Source of the DNA: CAYFPS01 sp964345075
GTDB taxonomy: Bacteria; CAIWAD01
Assembly (NCBI GenBank): GCA_964345075.1
Contig: CAYFPS010000001.1
Location: 124,001-188,000, forward strand
Direction of reading: 5' to 3'
DNA: 64,000 bases
Shown here: positions 37,395 through 47,000 of the stretch, one piece after another
Numbering within the stretch: position 1 is the first letter of the stretch
Layout of the letters: the number at the start of each line of letters is the position of its first letter
Position numbers and translations under genes: made by a program
The notes under the pieces: model-generated
The model's database searches: none
What the model was told of the DNA's origin: nothing
Seen by the model: the letters and a program-made list of their open reading frames with translations, nothing else

Positions 37395-38057
37395 TCAGTA
37401 ACCCAGTTCGCGCAGGCGGTCCATGCTCAGATTTCCGCCAGCAGTGGGATCGCTATTGTGGCGAAGCAGCTGCTCCATGTACTTCGCCAGACAGTCAAAT
37501 TCAACATTGATGCCGTCACCGGCGGAAAGCCGGCCCAGCAGTGTCGCTTCAAGCGTGTAGGGAATAAGCGCAACGCGTATCACGGCCTCCTGGCCTTCTA
37601 CCAGAGCATCGTGACTCAGGGTCAGGCTGACGCCGTCCAGGCAGATCGATCCTGTGCGTGGCGTATAGCGCGCGAACTCAGCGGGCACAGCCAGGTGCAA
37701 AAGCTTACCCGGCCGCGCATCATCCAGCCGCCGGACACGCCCCACACAGTCCACATGGCCCTGCACAAAATGACCGCCCATTCGGGTGCTTGGCAGTAGC
37801 GCGCGCTCCAGATGCAGCCTGTCGCCCGCAACAAGCTTCCCGATGCCGGTCTTGGACAGTGTCTCGGCTACCGCCTGTACCCGGACCGTTTCCCCATTCC
37901 GTGATACAACCGTCAGGCAGACGCCATTAACAGCAAGTGAATCTTCCGGCTTGACATCAGCAAGCACGCGATCACAGGCAATGAAAAGCTCAGCGCCATC
38001 TCCGGCTGGCGTGATGCGCTGCAGTGTGCCGATTTCTTCAACTATTCCGGTGAACAC
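37395..38057 (-). CDS. ribE: Riboflavin synthase alpha chain
   Basis: A 220-residue lumazine-binding protein with two repeats: FTGIVEEIG plus SLAVNGVCLTV, and FVQGHVDCVG plus SICLDGVSLTL. It dismutates two lumazines to riboflavin. The GTG start (38055-38057) is chosen because all members begin MFTGI and GGAGGA sits just upstream; it overlaps the end of ribD by 16 bases. One motif copy (37901). Confidence 0.95.
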   Translation of the reverse strand: MFTGIVEEIGTLQRITPAGDGAELFIACDRVLADVKPEDSLAVNGVCLTVVSRNGETVRVQAVAETLSKTGIGKLVAGDRLHLERALLPSTRMGGHFVQGHVDCVGRVRRLDDARPGKLLHLAVPAEFARYTPRTGSICLDGVSLTLSHDALVEGQEAVIRVALIPYTLEATLLGRLSAGDGINVEFDCLAKYMEQLLRHNSDPTAGGNLSMDRLRELGY

Positions 38058-39136
38058 ACATCCTCCTGACGACGCCAGATGCGCCACATGTCGCAACCAT
38101 GCCAGGTGGTCGCCAGCTGCTTCAAGCCAGACTGAAGCAGCCGCTCATTCGCGGGAGCAGGAACTCCTCCCGATAAATCAAGCGGTGATACAATCTGCAC
38201 CGCCTCATCAACCAGGCCGGCTTCCAGAAACGACTCAAGCACGCGCACACCTCCCTCAACCAGCACACCATTCAGACCCCGGGATTGCAGGTCTTCCAGA
38301 AGTTCTTTCAAGGGCCAGCGCGGAAGGCTATCGTGTAATACAAACTCCAGCTCACGCCCGGCCAGCCGTGTTGCCAGCTGCTGATCAGTCTGCAATCCGG
38401 CATAAACAAGCGAACGCACACCTGCCGGCTTAAGGCCTTCTGCAGCGGCCAGCCTGGCCCTGCCATCCAGCACAACCCGGGCTGGCGCGTTTCCCGGTTT
38501 CCCGTCAAGACCCAGGCGCGGCCGGTCAACCAGAGCGGTCTGAGAACCAACAAGAATGGAGGGCAACCAGGAACGCAGCTGTATCACAGCCTTGCGGCTT
38601 TCCGCGCCGCTTATCGCCGAACGCCTGCCGGGCGCTTCAGCGATGAAGCCATCCCGGCTTTCGGCCCACTTAAGCAGCACGAAGGGCCTGCCCTTTTCTA
38701 CAAAGGAAAAAAAGGGGGCATTGAGTCGCCGTGCCTCCAGTTCCAGCAGACCCACATCCACCTTGAGCCCAGCCCTGCGCATGCGGGAAAGCCCGCGCCC
38801 GGCCACCAAAGGGTTGGGATCGGGCGTTGCCACCACGACACGCTTTGGCCGGTAGGCGATGACCAGATCTGCACAGGGCGGCGTCATCCCCGTGTGCGAG
38901 CACGGCTCGAGGGTGACAAAGAGCGTGGCATCGGAAGCATCCTGCCTGGCAAGCTGCTTAAGGCAGTTCACCTCCGCATGGGCTTCGCCGGCCCGCTGGT
39001 GAGCGCCTTCGGCCAGTACCTCTCCGCCCCGGGCAAGCACAGCTCCCACCATCGGGTTGGGACTGGTGGCGCTGCCGGCCATTCGAGCCAGCATGAGCGC
39101 GCGGCGCATCATGGCAGTATCGGTCTGCGAAAACAC
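38042..39136 (-). CDS. ribD: Bifunctional riboflavin deaminase/reductase RibD
   Basis: A 364-residue protein. The deaminase half has zinc ligands HAEVNCL and EPCSHTGMTPPC; the reductase half starts near residue 150 (FVLLKWAESRDGFIA) with LVEGGVRVLESFLEAGLVDE at its end. It performs the second and third steps of riboflavin synthesis. Start GTG at 39134-39136: it follows TAAGGA with good spacing and gives a normal-length protein, while longer starts run into the FMN riboswitch. Two exact motif copies (38185, 38580). Confidence 0.95.
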   Translation of the reverse strand: MFSQTDTAMMRRALMLARMAGSATSPNPMVGAVLARGGEVLAEGAHQRAGEAHAEVNCLKQLARQDASDATLFVTLEPCSHTGMTPPCADLVIAYRPKRVVVATPDPNPLVAGRGLSRMRRAGLKVDVGLLELEARRLNAPFFSFVEKGRPFVLLKWAESRDGFIAEAPGRRSAISGAESRKAVIQLRSWLPSILVGSQTALVDRPRLGLDGKPGNAPARVVLDGRARLAAAEGLKPAGVRSLVYAGLQTDQQLATRLAGRELEFVLHDSLPRWPLKELLEDLQSRGLNGVLVEGGVRVLESFLEAGLVDEAVQIVSPLDLSGGVPAPANERLLQSGLKQLATTWHGCDMWRIWRRQEDVCSPE

Positions 39137-39224
39137 GGCATCCTTACAGGCTGATGGGGAAAAGGAGAAAGTGGGCGCATAGCGCACCCTTGGCAGGCGG
39201 CAGGCACAGGACCCGTGGCTTGCG

Positions 39225-39337
39225 TCTCTCTCCCATCCGGACTTTAACCGTCGGCATCCGAATTTCACGGATTCAGTCCCGAATAAACCGGGAGTCGCGG
39301 GCTGTCACCGCCGGCAGGGAATTTCACCCAACCCCGA
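39225..39337 (-). promoter_or_regulatory. FMN riboswitch (RFN element) upstream of ribD
   Basis: On the minus strand the region has the RFN hallmarks in order: a GGGTGAAATTCCC-type start, CCGGCGGTGACAGCCCGCGA, a variable hairpin (CGGTTTATTCG), a CTGAATCCGTGAAATTCGG block, GCCGACGGTTAAAGTCCGG and a closing GGGAGAGA. It binds FMN and turns off the rib genes. It lies about 90 bases before the ribD start; whether it works by termination or by hiding the ribosome site I could not decide. Confidence 0.96.
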
Positions 39338-39424
39338 GAAACGATTCCCAAATATAGCTCTCGAGCTTCGCTTCTCCCTCACGCGCAGCTTCAATGCTAC
39401 CTTGCTCGAAAAGGAGTCTGGCTA

Positions 39425-40228
39425 ATGTGGCAGGGAACCCTCTGCAAGATGGACGCACGGCATGGGGCGGTGGTCGACTACACGCTTCAGGACAATCGCT
39501 CGCCCGAAAACCGCGTGGGCATGAATCAGCTGCTGGGCAAGAAGCTAAGCATGAAAGCCACGGGAGCCCGTTTCTGCGTGGACTGTGGGGCACCTTCAAC
39601 CAGCCTCTTTCGCCAGGGATCGTGTTACACATGCTTCACAACCCTACCGCAGAATGACGAATGCATTTTCAAGCCAGAACTCTGCCACTTCCACAGCGAA
39701 AGCAATCCTTGTCGCGACCCTGAATGGGGGCGACAGGTGTGTTTCGCCCCCCATGTGCTATACCTGGCCGTCAGCAGCAACCTCAAGGTTGGCATCACTC
39801 GCCAGACACAGGTTCCCGTGCGCTGGATGGATCAGGGCGCAAGCTATGCCATGCCAGTTTTAAAGGTGCAGGATCGGCTGACTGTTGGCCTGATCGAGCA
39901 CTCTCTAAAAAGCCATTTTGCCGACAAAACCAACTGGCAGCGCATGCTGAAAAATGAAGTGGCGGAAGTTGATCTGAAGGCCGCCAGGCAGCAGGTGCTC
40001 GAGCTTGTATCACACGAACTTGAAGTGATCGACACCCCCCCGACTTACACATTTGAATACCCCAATCTGGAATGGCCTGCGAAAATCAAGAGCTTCAATC
40101 TGGAAAAGAATCCGCTGGTTGAGGGTCGCCTGATCGCCATCAAGGGTCAGTACCTGCTTCTGGATTCAGGAGTGATCAACATCAGGAAATTCGGCGGCTG
40201 GGAAGTTTCGCTGGATGTGGAAGACTGA
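39425..40228 (+). CDS. DUF2797-family protein
   Basis: A 267-residue protein with a Cys-rich N-terminal half (FCVDCG, SCYTCFTTLP, CIFKPELCHFH, NPCRDPEWGRQVC) that likely binds zinc, then VLYLAVSSNLKVGITRQTQVPVRWMDQGASYA, a GIY-YIG-like segment typical of DUF2797. Function unproven. It ends one base into the next gene (TGATG overlap at 40226-40230). One motif copy (40006) and one GTGTTACA (39622). Confidence 0.83.
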   Translation: MWQGTLCKMDARHGAVVDYTLQDNRSPENRVGMNQLLGKKLSMKATGARFCVDCGAPSTSLFRQGSCYTCFTTLPQNDECIFKPELCHFHSESNPCRDPEWGRQVCFAPHVLYLAVSSNLKVGITRQTQVPVRWMDQGASYAMPVLKVQDRLTVGLIEHSLKSHFADKTNWQRMLKNEVAEVDLKAARQQVLELVSHELEVIDTPPTYTFEYPNLEWPAKIKSFNLEKNPLVEGRLIAIKGQYLLLDSGVINIRKFGGWEVSLDVED

Positions 40229-41097
40229 TGTTGCGCATATTTGTCCTGATTCTACTTGTGTCACAAGCTTTTTGCTCGGATAACGAAAAGCCCGTATTCG
40301 CACTTGCTCTTGGCGGCGGAGCTGCGCTGGGCTATGCCCATCTGGGCGTGATACAAGTACTGGAAGAAGAGGGCTTAAGGCCGGACCTGGTGATCGGCAC
40401 TTCCATGGGTAGCATTGTCGGCGGCTACTACTGTGCGGGTGTCCCCTTTGATGGGATCATCAAAGAAGCCAACCGCCTCAACATTTTCAATCTGATCGAC
40501 TGGAAGGTCGGTCGGCTGGGCTTCTTTGAATGGAAGAAGGTCAGGCGCAGAATGAAGCCCCTTCTGGGCGAGCTGGAATTTGCAGACGTGAATCCCCGCC
40601 TGCTTTGCGTGGCTACGGACCTGAAGAGCGGTGAAAAGGTTGTCGTGGGCGATGGCCCGTTGATTGACGGCATGCTCGCCTCCGCCACCATACCTGGCCT
40701 TTACCGGCCAGTTGAATGGCAGGGCCGCCTGCTGGTTGACGGTGGGCTGGTCGACGAAGTACCCGTGTATACGGCGCGGGAGGCAGGCGCTGATGTGGTG
40801 ATTGCCGTTGACGTAAGTCACCCCCTGCTGGATGAAGAGCTGAAGGGCCCCTTCGACGCCATGCGACAGGCCTACTTCATTATTCAAATGCATAATGTGG
40901 ACCAACGAAATGAGCTTGCCGATCTGATGATTCGTCCTGATCTTCAGGGGCTGGATTTTCATCGCTTCGGCGAAGTGGATGATGCCGTTGAACGGGGCCG
41001 CCAGGCCGCTCGGCAATCCCTCGCCGAGATCCGCGCTATCCTTGCCCGCAAGGGATGGACACCCTCCCCTCAACAACAGGAAAGGAGTTCACCATGA
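40228..41097 (+). CDS. Exported patatin-like phospholipase
   Basis: A 289-residue protein with a signal peptide (IFVLILLVSQAFCS), the oxyanion Gly loop LGGGAALGYAHLG, the nucleophile elbow IGTSMGSIVGG (Ser near 66) and the catalytic Asp in VDGGLVDEVP. It resembles RssA/YchK-type patatins and would hydrolyse acyl esters of lipids in the periplasm. The ATG overlaps the end of the DUF2797 gene, and the stop overlaps the SlyX start by 4 bases. One motif copy (40348, encoding Val-Ile-Gln) and one GTGTCACA. Confidence 0.88.
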   Translation: MLRIFVLILLVSQAFCSDNEKPVFALALGGGAALGYAHLGVIQVLEEEGLRPDLVIGTSMGSIVGGYYCAGVPFDGIIKEANRLNIFNLIDWKVGRLGFFEWKKVRRRMKPLLGELEFADVNPRLLCVATDLKSGEKVVVGDGPLIDGMLASATIPGLYRPVEWQGRLLVDGGLVDEVPVYTAREAGADVVIAVDVSHPLLDEELKGPFDAMRQAYFIIQMHNVDQRNELADLMIRPDLQGLDFHRFGEVDDAVERGRQAARQSLAEIRAILARKGWTPSPQQQERSSP

Positions 41098-41273
41098 GTC
41101 ATTCCGTGGAAGATCGCCTGATTCGACTTGAGGAGAAAATCGCGCACATGGAGCGCCTGCTGGAACAGCTCAATCAGGCCACCCTGGATCAGGAGCTGCG
41201 CATTGAGCGTGTGCAGGCCGGACTTGAACATGTGAAGCACAGCGTTGCCAGCACAGGCGGTAGCGATTCGTGA
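41094..41273 (+). CDS. slyX: SlyX-family small coiled-coil protein
   Basis: A 59-residue protein, nearly one helix (EDRLIRLEEKIAHMERLLEQLN), matching the short SlyX family of unknown function. ATG at 41094 with AAAGGAG eight bases upstream. Its last codons overlap the recQ start by 4 bases. Confidence 0.75.
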   Translation: MSHSVEDRLIRLEEKIAHMERLLEQLNQATLDQELRIERVQAGLEHVKHSVASTGGSDS

Positions 41274-42730
41274 TACAAGACGCCAAGCGCCTGCTGACAG
41301 AAATCTGGGGACACTCAACCTTTCGTGGCAGCCAGCAGGCCGTAATTGAGCGGACACTTGGCAAACAGAGCACGCTCTGTATCATGCCGACAGGCTCGGG
41401 CAAGAGCCTGTGTTATCAGATTCCCGCCATGTTGCTGGATGGCTGCTGCGTGGTTGTATCACCGCTGGTCGCCCTGATGAAAGATCAGGTTGACCGCCTG
41501 AAGACCCTGGGCGTCCGCGCCGAGACCATCAACTCCAGCCTTTCCCGCGAAGCCCGAGAAGCCGTTCAGGCAAAGCTTGGAGATGACCCTCCGGATCTGC
41601 TCTACGTTACGCCAGAGCGCTTCAGAAAGCCCGAATTCCGCGAGCAACTGACGCAGCTGAAGGTCAACCTGCTGGCTGTGGACGAGGCGCACTGCATCAG
41701 CGAATGGGGCCATGACTTCAGACCCGATTACACACGCATGCGCGAGATCCGCGGGCTTCTGGGCAATCCACCCGTGATCGCCCTGACGGCCACGGCAACG
41801 CCTTCTGTGCAGGAGGACATTCGCCAGCAGCTGGGCTTGGAAGCCCGTGACTTTCCCGTGATTCACGATGGCGTAGAGCGTCCGAATCTGGCGCTGGCCG
41901 TAGGCGACATGCACGGCGAGGCTGAAAAGATCCGTCGCATTCAACAGCTGCTCGCCCGCGCGCGCGGATCGGCAATCCTCTACTTCGCCCTGATCAAAAC
42001 GCTTAGTCAGTTCAGCCTCAAACTGGAAAAGGCCGGGATCAGGCACATCGTGTATCACGGCAAGCTGAGCGCAGCAGAGCGCAGGCGAAATCAGGAAGCC
42101 TTCATGCAGGGCCGCGAGAGGCTTGTGCTGGCAACCAACGCTTTTGGTCTTGGTGTTGACAAGGCCGACATCGGCTTGATCATACATGCCGAAGCGCCGG
42201 GAAGCCTTGAGGCCTATGCGCAGGAAATCGGCCGCGCCGGGCGTGATGGCCTGCCCGCTCACTGCGAGCTGCTCTACGATCAGCAGGATCTGCTGATTCA
42301 GATGGAATTTGTGGACTGGGCCAATCCCTCGCCGGATTTCACCGAGAGGCTATTCGGGCTGCTCAAGAGTCGCCTGCGCGAGTTTCAGGGCAAGGGCGGG
42401 CTGGAGGCGCTGCGCGAAGAAATGGTCTTCAAAACCCGTGGCGACTTTCGACTGGAAACGGCCATCAGACTGCTTGAACGACACGGTGCGCTGGAAGGCG
42501 ACCTGGACGAGCATAATCTGCGGCTGAAGGTCGATGAGCTGCCCGATCTCCTGGCCGATCCCGACTGGATTGAGTCCAAGAAAAAGCGCGATCTCTCGCG
42601 CCTGCACGACCTGGTGCGTTATGCCGGGGAGGAGATATGTCGCCGCAGCTGCCTGCATGCGCATTTTGGCTTTAATGAAACAAGGCCTTGCGGCATCTGT
42701 GATTTGTGCATGATGGATAGCGCGGTTTAG
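41270..42730 (+). CDS. recQ: RecQ-family DNA helicase
   Basis: A 486-residue 3'-5' helicase. Walker A TGSGKS (41-46), DEAH box (138-141), ALTATATP, and motif VI QEIGRAGRDG are present. A RecQ zinc motif ends the protein (CRRSCLHAHFGFN, CGICDLC). The HRDC domain is absent, so it is shorter than E. coli RecQ (609). Repairs stalled forks and recombination intermediates. The initiating GTG is the first codon of a GTGATACA copy at 41270. Two further exact copies (41455, 42051). Confidence 0.93.
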   Translation: MIQDAKRLLTEIWGHSTFRGSQQAVIERTLGKQSTLCIMPTGSGKSLCYQIPAMLLDGCCVVVSPLVALMKDQVDRLKTLGVRAETINSSLSREAREAVQAKLGDDPPDLLYVTPERFRKPEFREQLTQLKVNLLAVDEAHCISEWGHDFRPDYTRMREIRGLLGNPPVIALTATATPSVQEDIRQQLGLEARDFPVIHDGVERPNLALAVGDMHGEAEKIRRIQQLLARARGSAILYFALIKTLSQFSLKLEKAGIRHIVYHGKLSAAERRRNQEAFMQGRERLVLATNAFGLGVDKADIGLIIHAEAPGSLEAYAQEIGRAGRDGLPAHCELLYDQQDLLIQMEFVDWANPSPDFTERLFGLLKSRLREFQGKGGLEALREEMVFKTRGDFRLETAIRLLERHGALEGDLDEHNLRLKVDELPDLLADPDWIESKKKRDLSRLHDLVRYAGEEICRRSCLHAHFGFNETRPCGICDLCMMDSAV

Positions 42731-42760
42731 CTGGTGTAGGTGTGTTAGGGTTGGTGTATG

Positions 42761-42800
42761 AAAAGTGCCAGACACGTGCCAGACACGTGTCTGGCGCCCG
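42761..42800. repeat. Palindromic repeat, copy 1 (imperfect)
   Basis: A 22-base near-perfect palindrome (42776-42797, built on GTGCCAGACAC with one mismatch in the right arm) preceded by another copy of the left arm (42765-42775) and the leader GAAAA. It matches copy 2 at 43110 over about 33 bases in direct orientation. Confidence 0.85.
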
Positions 42801-42861
42801 GCTTGCCTGAACCACCGCTACATGCCACCTTGTTAGCCAAGCCAAACTTTGGGGCGCGCAG

Positions 42862-43020
42862 GTGAAAGCAGCTGAAAAATCGGTCGCATCGTGGTGGCGA
42901 CGGTTTAGCCAATCAGCCAGAAAATTGGGCCCATATGCCTTCTTCTTCTTTCTGGCCAAGGGCCTTCTCTGGCTCATTCTGCCCAGCCTGCTGCTGATTG
43001 AGTCCTGCGCGCTTTCCTGA
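42862..43020 (+). CDS. Possible small membrane protein (52 residues)
   Basis: An open frame from a GTG at 42862 to TGA at 43020. The product has a basic N-terminal part (AAEKSVASWWRRFSQSARK) and one strongly hydrophobic segment (YAFFFFLAKGLLWLILPSLL), the layout of a single-span membrane microprotein. The ribosome site is weak. It lies exactly between the two palindromic repeats. The opposite-strand ORF over the same bases has no protein-like features. Confidence 0.4.
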   Translation: MKAAEKSVASWWRRFSQSARKLGPYAFFFFLAKGLLWLILPSLLLIESCALS

Positions 43021-43108
43021 TCTCCAGGCTGAACTTCCAGAACGTTATCCTCCCCGGGGAGCCAGAGCCATCGTCTTACGAGGATAGCTGTGCGATGATT
43101 TCGTAAAG

Positions 43109-43156
43109 AAAAGTGCCAGACAGGTGCCAGACACGTGTCTGGCACCTGTCTGGCAC
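43109..43156. repeat. Palindromic repeat, copy 2 (44-base perfect palindrome)
   Basis: From 43113 to 43156 the sequence is a perfect 44-base palindrome composed of nested GTGCCAGACA units. The left half equals copy 1's leading 33 bases with one change. Such a sequence can form a cruciform in DNA or a very stable RNA hairpin. No T run follows, so it is not an ordinary terminator. It resembles REP-type elements, but no REP-associated transposase is present in the window. Confidence 0.9.
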
Positions 43157-43226
43157 CGTGTCCACTTTCCCTGTCAACTCTCCCCCCAATTCACGATCCT
43201 TCGGCCACAGCGAGGAGGACCCTTCC

Positions 43227-43937
43227 ATGAAAACGAATCAACCAAGCATCGAGCATCTGGTTCATCGGCAGGCCAGGCTCTTTGATCTGCGCAGCCGCTT
43301 GCAAGTTGAGCCCAGTGAAAAGGTTCAGCCCTTCATTACCATTTCCCGCGAGTTTGCCTGCACGGGCTTCCGGCTTGGCATGGCTCTGCTGGACTGCCTG
43401 AATGCAGGCCTGATGGAAGAAGAGCAATGGTCCATTTATGATCGCCGCATTTTCGAGCTGATCGAGGGTGATCCGGAAATGAATCGCCGCTTTTTTGAGG
43501 AGCACATTCAGCGGCGCAACATGGAGTTCGAGGAATACCTCAATTCAACCTTTGGCTCGGCGCCTTCGGACATCAGTCTCTTCAACCGCTGGGCCAATGC
43601 CATGCGCAACCTGGCGCGCAAGGGCCGCTGCATTTTCGTCGGTCGCGCCAGTCAGCTTGTCACACGGGATATCCTCGGTGGCATCCACATTCGCATTGTA
43701 GCGCCCTTCGAATGGCGGGTGGCTGAGCACGCCAAGAACTACGGCCTGCTGGAAACCGAAGCTCGCACACTTACCCGGCTTAAAGACCGGGAGCGAAAGG
43801 AGTTCCTCAACCGTTACTTCGGTGCGGACACGACAGACACTTCCGGCTTTCACCTGCTTATCAACAACGCGCTTGTATCACAGGATGACATGGTGCGCAT
43901 CATTCTTGGGCTGATGGGAATGAAGTGCAGGAAATAG
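43227..43937 (+). CDS. Cytidylate-kinase-like protein with altered P-loop
   Basis: A 236-residue protein of the cytidylate-kinase-like family (ITISREFACTG, WSIYDRRIFELIE, GRCIFVGRASQLVTRD, VAPFEWRVAEHAKNYGL). In most members the phosphate loop reads ISRxYGSGG; here it is ISREFACTG, losing two of the glycines and the Ser. Catalysis may therefore be altered or lost. The ATG at 43227 has GAGGAGG upstream. Function unknown. One motif copy near the end (43874). Confidence 0.75.
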   Translation: MKTNQPSIEHLVHRQARLFDLRSRLQVEPSEKVQPFITISREFACTGFRLGMALLDCLNAGLMEEEQWSIYDRRIFELIEGDPEMNRRFFEEHIQRRNMEFEEYLNSTFGSAPSDISLFNRWANAMRNLARKGRCIFVGRASQLVTRDILGGIHIRIVAPFEWRVAEHAKNYGLLETEARTLTRLKDRERKEFLNRYFGADTTDTSGFHLLINNALVSQDDMVRIILGLMGMKCRK

Positions 43938-43962
43938 CCGGCAGCGCCAGGTGCCTTAAATA

Positions 43963-43995
43963 GAAAAGCGTCCCGATTATTCGGGACGCTTTTTG
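43963..43995. terminator. Bidirectional terminator
   Basis: AAAAGCGTCCCG and CGGGACGCTTTTT pair around ATTATT. A and T runs on both sides suit termination of the kinase-like gene (+) and of the phospholipase D-like gene (-), which converge here. Confidence 0.93.
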
Positions 43996-44021
43996 ATTCA
44001 TGCTAATTGATCAGGCTCTGT

Positions 44022-47000
44022 CTACTTGACCAGCAACATCTTCTCCACCGCGCTTCCATAAGCGCTTTCCACACGCAGCACATAGAGTCCGGCCGGACGA
44101 CCCGCCATGTCCAGTGATACATTGTGGCTGCCAGCATTCAGCCCGGCAACCAGCTGCCGCTCGACACGCTGTCCAGCCAGATTGTATACGGCCAGCTCGA
44201 CATCGCCCATGGCTGGCATGCTGAAGGCCACAGTGGTCGTGGGGTTGAAGGGGTTCGGGTAAAGGCCCGTCAGCTCAAAGCGCCCGGGAAGGGACTTCGG
44301 ATCACTGACATCATTAAAGTCCGCCGTGCCGCCCGCATCATGATAGCGCTGGGCGAACTCCTGCAGGTACTGGTTGGCAATCAGGTTGTCGTGTATCACA
44401 ACCAGATTTTCGTCGTTATCGTATTCGGCACTGTTGGACCAGTTGTAGCTGCCCGTGATCACCATTGGATCGCTGCCGGGCTCTTCAGCATCAATGATCA
44501 TGTACTTGTGATGCAAAATGCCCGTGCCCGCATCGGTGAAGATATCGGCACCCCAGGCCTGCATTAGCGCGTACTCGCTGTACTGGTCGCCCTCGTCATC
44601 AAACACACCACGCACGGCCGCGCCGCGATCAAAGGCATCGTTCATGGCGTAATTCAGCTCGTTGCGTGTAAAGACCAGAATGCAGAAGTAGATGGACTCT
44701 TCAGCCGTGTCGATGTAGTTGACCAGACGCTGGCTGACATTGTCGCCCTGGCTGAAAAGCACTTCAACAGGCACACCGCCTACCGTGAAGTACTTGGGCG
44801 TGTTGTTCGTCTTGTAGGCGCCGTAGCGTGCCTCGGTGGGATCAGGCGTCATGCCCGCGCTGCCCCACATCTCATTGAATTCCATCGTATACGCACGCGC
44901 CACGGCCTGATCGGCAATCAACACACTGTTCTGCTTGGCCCAGATGCCGTAGCTGCTGGGTTCATCAATCAGGTTGAGGCTGCCCGTCCAGACACGGTCA
45001 TTGGCAGGATCATCGTCGGCAGCGTCAACCACGATGAACTTGTTGTGCTGAATTCCGGCACCCGGGTGGGTACCAAAGTGATTGTCGATCACGGTCACAC
45101 CGGCGTTTTCAATCTGGGCCACTTCGCCCTGACTGTGATCGGCATCATAGATGAAGCGCACGGCCACACCGCGATCGTGTGCGTCAATAATCGCCTGCGC
45201 GATCTCAAAAATGTTCAGGCTGTAGATGGCGCAGTCGAGACTGACCGTCGCTCCATCAATCAGGTTGATGATCTCACTCAAGACATCGTGATCGCCGTTG
45301 GCTTCGTTGCCGGGGAAGGCATAGGCCGGGTCCACATCCTGTGTAAAGAAGACCTCGATGGTACCGGGGCTGCCGGCGGACACGGTCGAAAACCAGTAGG
45401 TGCCGGCCATGCTGGCGCCATCTTCGTTCCAGGCGCCGATGCGCGCCCAGTAGGGCGTTCCGGCATCAAGGCCGTCCAGGGTCACCTCATGAGTTGTGGT
45501 GCTGTTGCCAAGGGCAAGGCTGTCGAGAATTTCGCCGTCCAGCGTACCGTGTACGACAATGGTTCCACCAGGATTCTGGCTCTGCCAGGAAAGCGTGACG
45601 GAACTGGTCGTGTGATCGCTTTCAAAGGGGCCGGCCGCCAGACCCGGTCCGGCAATCTGAATCTGATCACTCAAAAGACGGGGCTGTAGCTGATAACCAC
45701 TGGTATGCGGAGCGCTGAAGTCGTACTGACCAACCACGCCCACCAGGTCGAACTCACCGGCAGGAATGGGCGCGCCCACCAGCCCGCAGGAAGCATTGAT
45801 ACGAACCGTCGTTGAACCCGTCGCGTCGCTCACCGAATAGTTTGTATTACCGGCCCAGGTGCCGGAGCCTTCAACCGTGATACCGCTCAGGCGAACCAGC
45901 ATGCCTTCCCAGGGCTCGCCGGCGGCACCCTGGTTTTCGATATCGGCGCAGCCCAGCAGTGCAGGCTCAACATCCACGCCAGTAGCGTTGGTGGAAAGAA
46001 TCGTAGCGGGGGTGAGCTCAACAAGACCATTGTAAAGCGTGACCACACCCAGCACGGTCACATCGTCGCCGATGCTCACGGCATTGGAAAAGGCGAAATC
46101 GTAACACACGATGCCGCCCGTTGCGTCCTGCATGTAGGAGGCGCTGCCCAGCTGATTGGAGGCCGTGACCACACCGCGAACCACAACCGTTTCGCCCAGC
46201 AGGTAAGGAATACCGTTGGTGTCGTTGTTATGCAGTTCGGCGATTTCGATCGGGTCGCCGATCACATTGATCACGGGCGGGGTACCGATAATGGAAGGAA
46301 CACCGCCCTCAACGGCCGTACGCACGGCAATTGTATACGGACCGCTCGCGGTGGTAAAGGAAACCTGTGTCAGCTCGAAAGTCCCGGAAACACCCGTATT
46401 CACGGTCGATCCCGTCACACGCCAGGTATCACCGTCCTGCTCCAGGCTGGCTCCGGAAAAGCCGTCACCGCTCAAGTTGACCTCGGCAGCCGACCAGCCC
46501 GCGGGCAGCTCAAGCTCGATGGTGGGCAGCAGGTATTCGCCGCCCGTAATTGTCACATCAAAATCCTCAGGGCCGGGCGCGTAGAGTTGAGCCACGCTGC
46601 AGGTGGCCGTTCCGGAACCATCCGTCAGCGGCTCGTCCGGCTCGGGCGTCGAGCTCGAGTTCTGCGGATTGGAATTACCCAGGGCGTGTATCACAAAGTC
46701 GGCTGCGTTGTTGCCGCTATCCCAGGCGTTTCCTTCAAGACTGTGCGCGCCACCGGCCACCATGTCGGCCAGCGTCGAGTTTTCAAAGGCCTTGCGCTCA
46801 AAGGATGCGCCGCGCTCGTGAGCATCCAGCCCAGTGCCCTCGGGAGAGTCTGCAGCCAGCCAGCCCACGCGGTCGATCTCTTCCTGTGAGCCATTGATGA
46901 TGCGCACATGGCCGCCGCTGTTGCCCAGTCCCATGGCAACGGTAAAAGGATAGTCAGGCGTGGTCTCGGTGGATGTGCCGCCAATCAGCAGGAAGCTGTG

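Noticed and set aside
42672..43145. 157-residue minus-strand ORF
   Set aside because: It is created by the palindromic repeats and a stretch of intergenic DNA; the sequence has no protein-like pattern, and its frame opposes recQ.
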